From contig CAJGCJ010000027.1 of NCBI GenBank assembly GCA_904501775.1, positions 1 to 18,044 of the forward strand: a stretch of 18,044 nt of DNA. Reading direction: 5' to 3'. A model generated the notes under the pieces. It ran no database searches. It was not told the origin of the DNA and saw only the letters and a list, made by a program, of their open reading frames with translations. This stretch comes from an uncultured Bacteroidaceae bacterium. GTDB lineage: Bacteria; Bacteroidota; Bacteroidia; Bacteroidales; Bacteroidaceae. The position numbers and the translations under genes were made by a program. Positions 14,392-18,044 of this stretch are shown in pieces; the first letter of the stretch is position 1; each line of letters begins with the position of its first letter.

Positions 14392-15813
14392 TTACTTATT
14401 AAGGGTATATTTAACACCTTGCATGATATGATTTACGTTTACTCGCACTCCAAATTTCTTGGCAATATGCTCGGCTGTATGCTCGGCACTGTACACCGAA
14501 CGGTGCTGTCCGCCCGTACATCCGAAACAGAGTTGTATGTGCGAGAAGCCACGCCTCAGGTAATCCTCGACCATATTATCTGCCAGAGCATAGACATTCT
14601 CAAGAAAATCGGCAATACGGCTCTGCTCCTCGAGGAACTTCTTTACAGGCTCGTCCATACCTGTCAGTTTCTTATACGGCTCATAGCGTCCGGGGTTATG
14701 TATAGCACGACAGTCGAACACAAAACCGCCCCCGTTGCCCGAATAGTCCTCGGGGATACCACGGCGATACGAAAAACTGTACACATCGACAACAAGCCCT
14801 TCGTGCTCATCGGGCACAAAACGTGGCATGGCAGCTATCTCTTTCATCAGTCCGCATAGTGTCGGCAGAACATCCTCAACCTTGCACAGCAGCTCATTCA
14901 ACTGCGCCATGGCAGCCGGAATACTCTCGACAAACCGTTTTTTTCTTTCGAAAAGCCCTCTGAAACCATATGCTCCGAGATTCTGCATAAGACGGAATAT
15001 TCTAAAATAACGCAAAGTATTTACAAACTCCCCCTTTTCGACCTCCCTGTATCGGCTTAGCGACTCTATGTATGCATCGAGCATAATATCGGCCACCTCG
15101 CATGTGTATTTGGCTCTTGCCTGACCCACAAACGACGCGACATCATAATATATAGGTCCTTTGCGTCCACCCTGAAAATCAATAAACCACGGGCGTTCAT
15201 CGTGCCACATCACATTGCGCGACTGGAAATCGCGATACATGAAGGTATCGCCATTCTCGGCAAGCAGAATTGCGGCAAGAGTCTCAAACTCATCCTCAAC
15301 CTTCTTCTCGTCAAATTCGGCCCCCACGCCTTTCAGGAAACAATATTTGAAATAATTAAGGTCCCACATCACCGCACGCCTGTCGAAATCGGCCACGGGA
15401 TAGCACACCGCAAAATCGAGTTTACGGGCAACCTTATACTGTATATCGGGAAGCAGCTGCATCACTCTGCACAAGGCATTGATGTCGGGTTGCGAGAAAC
15501 AGCTCTCGTCACGCGACTGTTTCATTCTGTCAAACAGAGTGACATCACCCAAATCCTCTTGCAAATAACACAACGAATCATCAGAGACGGCAAGCACACG
15601 CGGAGCATCTATCCCACATTCACAAAAAGCCTTGGCAACAGCCACAAAAGCCCTGTTCTCTTCAACCGAAACACCCGCCACGCCAATGAGCGACACCCCG
15701 TCCGACACCAGACGATAATATGCACGATTGGACCCGTCGCCCGTAAGTTTCACAACCGCCTGCGGCTGCACACCCGTCACAGAGACAAAAAGCTCTTCAA
15801 GTATTGTAATCAT
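14392..15813 (-). CDS. Fusion of aminoglycoside/amino-sugar kinase-like domain with RapZ C-terminal domain
   Basis: A 473-residue two-domain cytoplasmic protein. Residues 1 to about 325 form an aminoglycoside-phosphotransferase fold related to the AmgK-type amino-sugar kinases: nucleotide loop TGDGSNRAYYRL (24-35), catalytic loop YRDFQSRNVMW (193-203, with Asp195 and Asn200) and metal-binding Asp212 in IDFQGG. Residues about 340-473 match the C-terminal domain of RapZ, the RNase adaptor that senses glucosamine-6-phosphate: SFSYRRGIP (346-354), FDCRAIHNP (366-374) and GCTGGQHRSVY (431-441). The Walker-type ATPase domain of ordinary RapZ is absent and the kinase takes its place. A role in cell-wall amino-sugar metabolism or its sensing is an inference; no experimental substrate is implied. 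It lies 139 bases upstream of ileS, which has its own promoter. Confidence 0.9.
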   Translation of the reverse strand: MITILEELFVSVTGVQPQAVVKLTGDGSNRAYYRLVSDGVSLIGVAGVSVEENRAFVAVAKAFCECGIDAPRVLAVSDDSLCYLQEDLGDVTLFDRMKQSRDESCFSQPDINALCRVMQLLPDIQYKVARKLDFAVCYPVADFDRRAVMWDLNYFKYCFLKGVGAEFDEKKVEDEFETLAAILLAENGDTFMYRDFQSRNVMWHDERPWFIDFQGGRKGPIYYDVASFVGQARAKYTCEVADIMLDAYIESLSRYREVEKGEFVNTLRYFRIFRLMQNLGAYGFRGLFERKKRFVESIPAAMAQLNELLCKVEDVLPTLCGLMKEIAAMPRFVPDEHEGLVVDVYSFSYRRGIPEDYSGNGGGFVFDCRAIHNPGRYEPYKKLTGMDEPVKKFLEEQSRIADFLENVYALADNMVEDYLRRGFSHIQLCFGCTGGQHRSVYSAEHTAEHIAKKFGVRVNVNHIMQGVKYTLNK

Positions 15814-16033
15814 ATATAAATATTATCAAATGTCGCGAATATATCACATTTTGCTCAGCTATAAAAATAGTTTACTGAAATAACTATCTGCAAAAGCACA
15901 AATAAAACAAACAAAAATCTTCACAAAAGTGAAAGTTAATATAAAAAAGATTCATTTTCACTTACAAAACAGACAAAAATCCATTTATTTCAAAAAAAAC
16001 CTTACTTTTCTTCACTTTTTATCAGAAAAACAT

Positions 16034-16041
16034 TATCTTTG
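16034..16041 (+). promoter_or_regulatory. -7 promoter element for gdhA
   Basis: TATCTTTG matches TAnnTTTG and is followed by GCAGCG, a common continuation in Bacteroidetes. Transcription should start near 16048, about 34 bases before the ATG at 16082. The -33 position (about 16011) reads TTCA, a poor match. Its location shows that the in-frame ATG at 15929 cannot be the usual start. Confidence 0.7.
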
Positions 16042-16081
16042 CAGCGTTAAGAAAGGAAAAACCAAAAAACCATATATAAAG

Positions 16082-17416
16082 ATGAAAGTCGAAACAACAT
16101 TAGAGAACCTCAAGAAAAGATTCCCCAACGAGCCCGAGTACTATCAGGCAGTAAGCGAAGTTCTACAGTCAATTGAAGAAGAGTACAACAAGCATCCCGA
16201 ATTCGAGGCATGCAACCTTATAGAACGTCTTTGTATCCCTGACCGCATTTTCACATTCCGTGTAACATGGATGGACGACAAAGGCAAGATTCAGGTAAAC
16301 ACAGGTTATCGCGTACAGCACAACAATGCTATCGGCCCCTACAAAGGCGGTATACGTTTCCACCCCTCGGTAAACATCGGAATCCTTAAATACCTTGCAT
16401 TCGAGCAGACATTCAAGAACTCACTCACCACCCTTCCCATGGGAGGCGCAAAGGGCGGTTCCGACTTCGACCCCAAGGGCAAGAGCGACGCCGAGGTAAT
16501 GCGTTTCTGTCAAGCCTTCATCACAGAGTTGTGGCGCCACATCGGCCCCGAAATGGACGTCCCTGCCGGTGACATCGGCGTAGGCGGCCGCGAGGTAGGC
16601 TACATGTTCGGTATGTACAAGAAGCTGACACGCGAATTCAATGGTGTCTTCACAGGTAAGGGCATCGAGTTTGGCGGTTCACTGATACGTCCCGAGGCAA
16701 CAGGTTACGGCAACATATACTTCTTGCGCGAAATGCTCAAGATGCGCGGTCTCGACATCAAGGGCAAGACCTGCCTTGTATCAGGTTCGGGTAATGTGGC
16801 ACAATACACTGTCGAAAAGGTTATCCAGCTGGGCGGCAAGGTACTCACCATGAGCGACTCAAACGGATATATATATGACCCCGACGGCATCGACCGCGAA
16901 AAGCTCGACTTTATCATGGAGCTCAAGAACGTACGTCGCGGACGTATCAAAGAGTATGCCGACAAATATGGCTGCAAGTATGTAGCAGATGCCAAGCCTT
17001 GGTACGAGAAGGCCGACATCGCACTCCCCTCAGCTACACAGAACGAAATCAACGAAGAGGCAGCAAAGGCGCTTGTTGCAAACGGCGTAATAGCAGTATC
17101 AGAAGGTGCCAACATGCCCAGCACACCCGAGGCAATCCATGTATTCCAAGAGGCAAGAATCATGTACGCACCCGGAAAGGCATCAAATGCCGGTGGTGTA
17201 TCTGTATCGGGTCTGGAGATGTCACAGAACTCATACAAGCTCAACTGGAGCAGCGCGAAGGTAGACGAGAAACTGCACGAGATTATGAACAACATCCACA
17301 GCGCATGTGTAAAATACGGTATGCGCGAGGACGGTTACATCGACTATGTAAAGGGAGCCAACGTTGCAGGATTCCTGAAGGTAGCAAAAGCGATGATGGC
17401 ACAGGGTGTAGTATAA
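16082..17416 (+). CDS. gdhA: NADP-type glutamate dehydrogenase
   Basis: A 444-residue hexameric-type enzyme making glutamate from 2-oxoglutarate, ammonia and NADPH. I chose the ATG at 16082 (MKVETTLENL) over the one at 15929: the longer frame adds 51 Lys-rich residues not found in the family, and the promoter lies within that extra stretch. Conserved parts include GPYKGGIRFHP (85-95, substrate-binding Lys88), LPMGGAKGGSDFDPKGKS (118-135, catalytic Lys124) and the nucleotide-binding loop SGSGNVAQ (234-241). MSDSNG (257-262) has the Ser-Asp-Ser arrangement typical of NADP-linked members. SNAGGVSVSGLEMSQN (368-383) is the usual C-terminal signature. It is transcribed alone and ends in an intrinsic terminator 23 bases after the stop. 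Confidence 0.96.
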   Translation: MKVETTLENLKKRFPNEPEYYQAVSEVLQSIEEEYNKHPEFEACNLIERLCIPDRIFTFRVTWMDDKGKIQVNTGYRVQHNNAIGPYKGGIRFHPSVNIGILKYLAFEQTFKNSLTTLPMGGAKGGSDFDPKGKSDAEVMRFCQAFITELWRHIGPEMDVPAGDIGVGGREVGYMFGMYKKLTREFNGVFTGKGIEFGGSLIRPEATGYGNIYFLREMLKMRGLDIKGKTCLVSGSGNVAQYTVEKVIQLGGKVLTMSDSNGYIYDPDGIDREKLDFIMELKNVRRGRIKEYADKYGCKYVADAKPWYEKADIALPSATQNEINEEAAKALVANGVIAVSEGANMPSTPEAIHVFQEARIMYAPGKASNAGGVSVSGLEMSQNSYKLNWSSAKVDEKLHEIMNNIHSACVKYGMREDGYIDYVKGANVAGFLKVAKAMMAQGVV

Positions 17417-17438
17417 CATACAGTTTCAATAAACTCCC

Positions 17439-17473
17439 AAAAAGGCAGAGAGCAACCGCTCTCTGCCTTTTTT
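17439..17473 (+). terminator. Intrinsic terminator of gdhA
   Basis: A perfect 15-bp inverted repeat (17439-17453 with 17458-17472) with loop AACC and GC-rich core GGCAGAGAGC, ending in a run of six T. This is a classic rho-independent terminator. The A-run on the left arm could also work on the opposite strand. Confidence 0.93.
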
Positions 17474-17606
17474 CGTATCACAGCCAATACAACATACACA
17501 ACAACATTTAAGCAAATAAATGTATAAATATAATTATTATTTAAAATAATATAGTTAATTTTACCACTTGAAGAAAACTTCATTATTAACCCAAAATAAT
17601 AACTTT

Positions 17607-18044
17607 ATGAAAATCAAACATCTACTACTTTCAGCTGTTGCTGCGGCATTCTGCATCAACGGCGCTGCACAGAGCGTGCCCACCCATGAGATGTATGTTC
17701 AGTACGGACAGCCCGACAACATTGTCGCTGTATTGGCAAAATGGACACCCGGCAGCAACTATGGTCAACCCGCAGAAGGAGAAGAAGTTTATCGCGACGA
17801 GAACTTCTTCATTTCACGTGTGCCTTTCAAGGATCGTTTCCTTCCCGGCGACTATGCAAATGACAACCTCAACGACACCAACGACAAATACCTCGGTTGG
17901 TGTGTTCCCACCGGTGAGATGACAAAGAAATGGGGTGCACTTCCCCGTTACAACTTCGACGGTGACAACTTCAGCATGTGGCAGTACATCAACATCCACT
18001 CAAACTGGTCAAACGGTTTCTGGCGTGTACCCGGTGCATTCAAC
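17607..18044 (+). CDS. Secreted protein, N-terminal part (cut by window end), possibly a glycan-active enzyme
   Basis: An open frame of 146 codons running off the window end. It starts MKIKHLLLSAVAAAF and has a signal peptide with likely cleavage near GAAQ (residues 19-22). The mature region is rich in aromatic residues and Asp/Asn, with WTPGSNYGQP, YLGWCVPTGEMTKKWG and MWQYINIHSNWSNGFW. From memory this pattern resembles Bacteroidales exported proteins sometimes placed near glycoside hydrolase family 85 (endo-beta-N-acetylglucosaminidases), but I cannot confirm it, and the catalytic region would lie beyond the edge. The A/T-rich stretch between the gdhA terminator and 17607 should carry its promoter; no clean consensus was found there. 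Confidence 0.8.
   Translation, partial: MKIKHLLLSAVAAAFCINGAAQSVPTHEMYVQYGQPDNIVAVLAKWTPGSNYGQPAEGEEVYRDENFFISRVPFKDRFLPGDYANDNLNDTNDKYLGWCVPTGEMTKKWGALPRYNFDGDNFSMWQYINIHSNWSNGFWRVPGAFN

Noticed and set aside
15202..15819. 205-codon plus-strand frame opposite the kinase-RapZ gene
   Set aside because: Shadow of a gene with clear domain motifs on the other strand; composition is His/Ile-rich with no promoter.
15929..16081. N-terminal extension of the gdhA frame (51 residues)
   Set aside because: Lys-rich, unlike the family, and contains the gdhA promoter; the start at 16082 fits family length and leader size.

Overview
The window looks like ordinary chromosomal core sequence from a member of the Bacteroidales (Bacteroidaceae/Prevotellaceae-like). 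The evidence is the repeated Bacteroidetes promoter form (TTTG, about 19 bases, TAnnTTTG), weak purine-poor start regions, and typical family members: a DUF5686 outer-membrane protein with a CarboxypepD_reg domain, a DUF4296 lipoprotein, a clostripain-like lipoprotein, a TraR/DksA protein with a degenerate zinc finger, and a kinase-RapZ fusion. No transposase, phage gene, CRISPR array or tRNA was seen.

Left edge (1-658). This stretch has no gene. On the minus strand it carries two well-spaced promoters (375-407 and 222-252), a boxA-like element (324-333) and a structured leader running off the left end. That arrangement is what a ribosomal RNA operon leader looks like, with the 16S gene probably starting just outside the window. 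A rightward promoter (-7 element at 607-614) then serves the DUF5686 gene (659-3241).

Middle left (3251-8362). A convergent hairpin separates the DUF5686 gene from a leftward block. The block holds a small secreted protein of unknown function followed after 6 bases by a C11 clostripain-type protease. Upstream lie an acyl-ACP thioesterase and a LysR regulator, possibly co-transcribed, then a perfect 26-bp inverted repeat, then a DASS/SLC13 sodium-dicarboxylate type symporter.

Middle right (8652-15813). A tight leftward operon, ileS - traR/dksA-like - lspA - DUF4296 lipoprotein - small unknown protein, is driven by a near-perfect promoter at 14300-14330. The last four genes abut or overlap (TAATG, ATGA, and a 17-base overlap). 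IleS is the eukaryote-like type 2 form, and its HIGH signature is rearranged to GIHH, a change linked in published IleS2 work to extreme mupirocin resistance. Upstream, also leftward, is a fusion of an aminoglycoside/amino-sugar-kinase-like domain with the C-terminal domain of RapZ.

Right edge (16034-18044). NADP-type glutamate dehydrogenase (gdhA) reads rightward from its own promoter and ends in a strong intrinsic terminator. After it comes the start of a secreted protein cut off by the window end, which may be a glycan-active enzyme.

I saw no clearly new multi-gene system. The items most worth following up are the GIHH IleS, the kinase-RapZ fusion, the TraR/DksA protein that has lost three of its four zinc ligands, and the unusually long perfect hairpin at 6772-6828.
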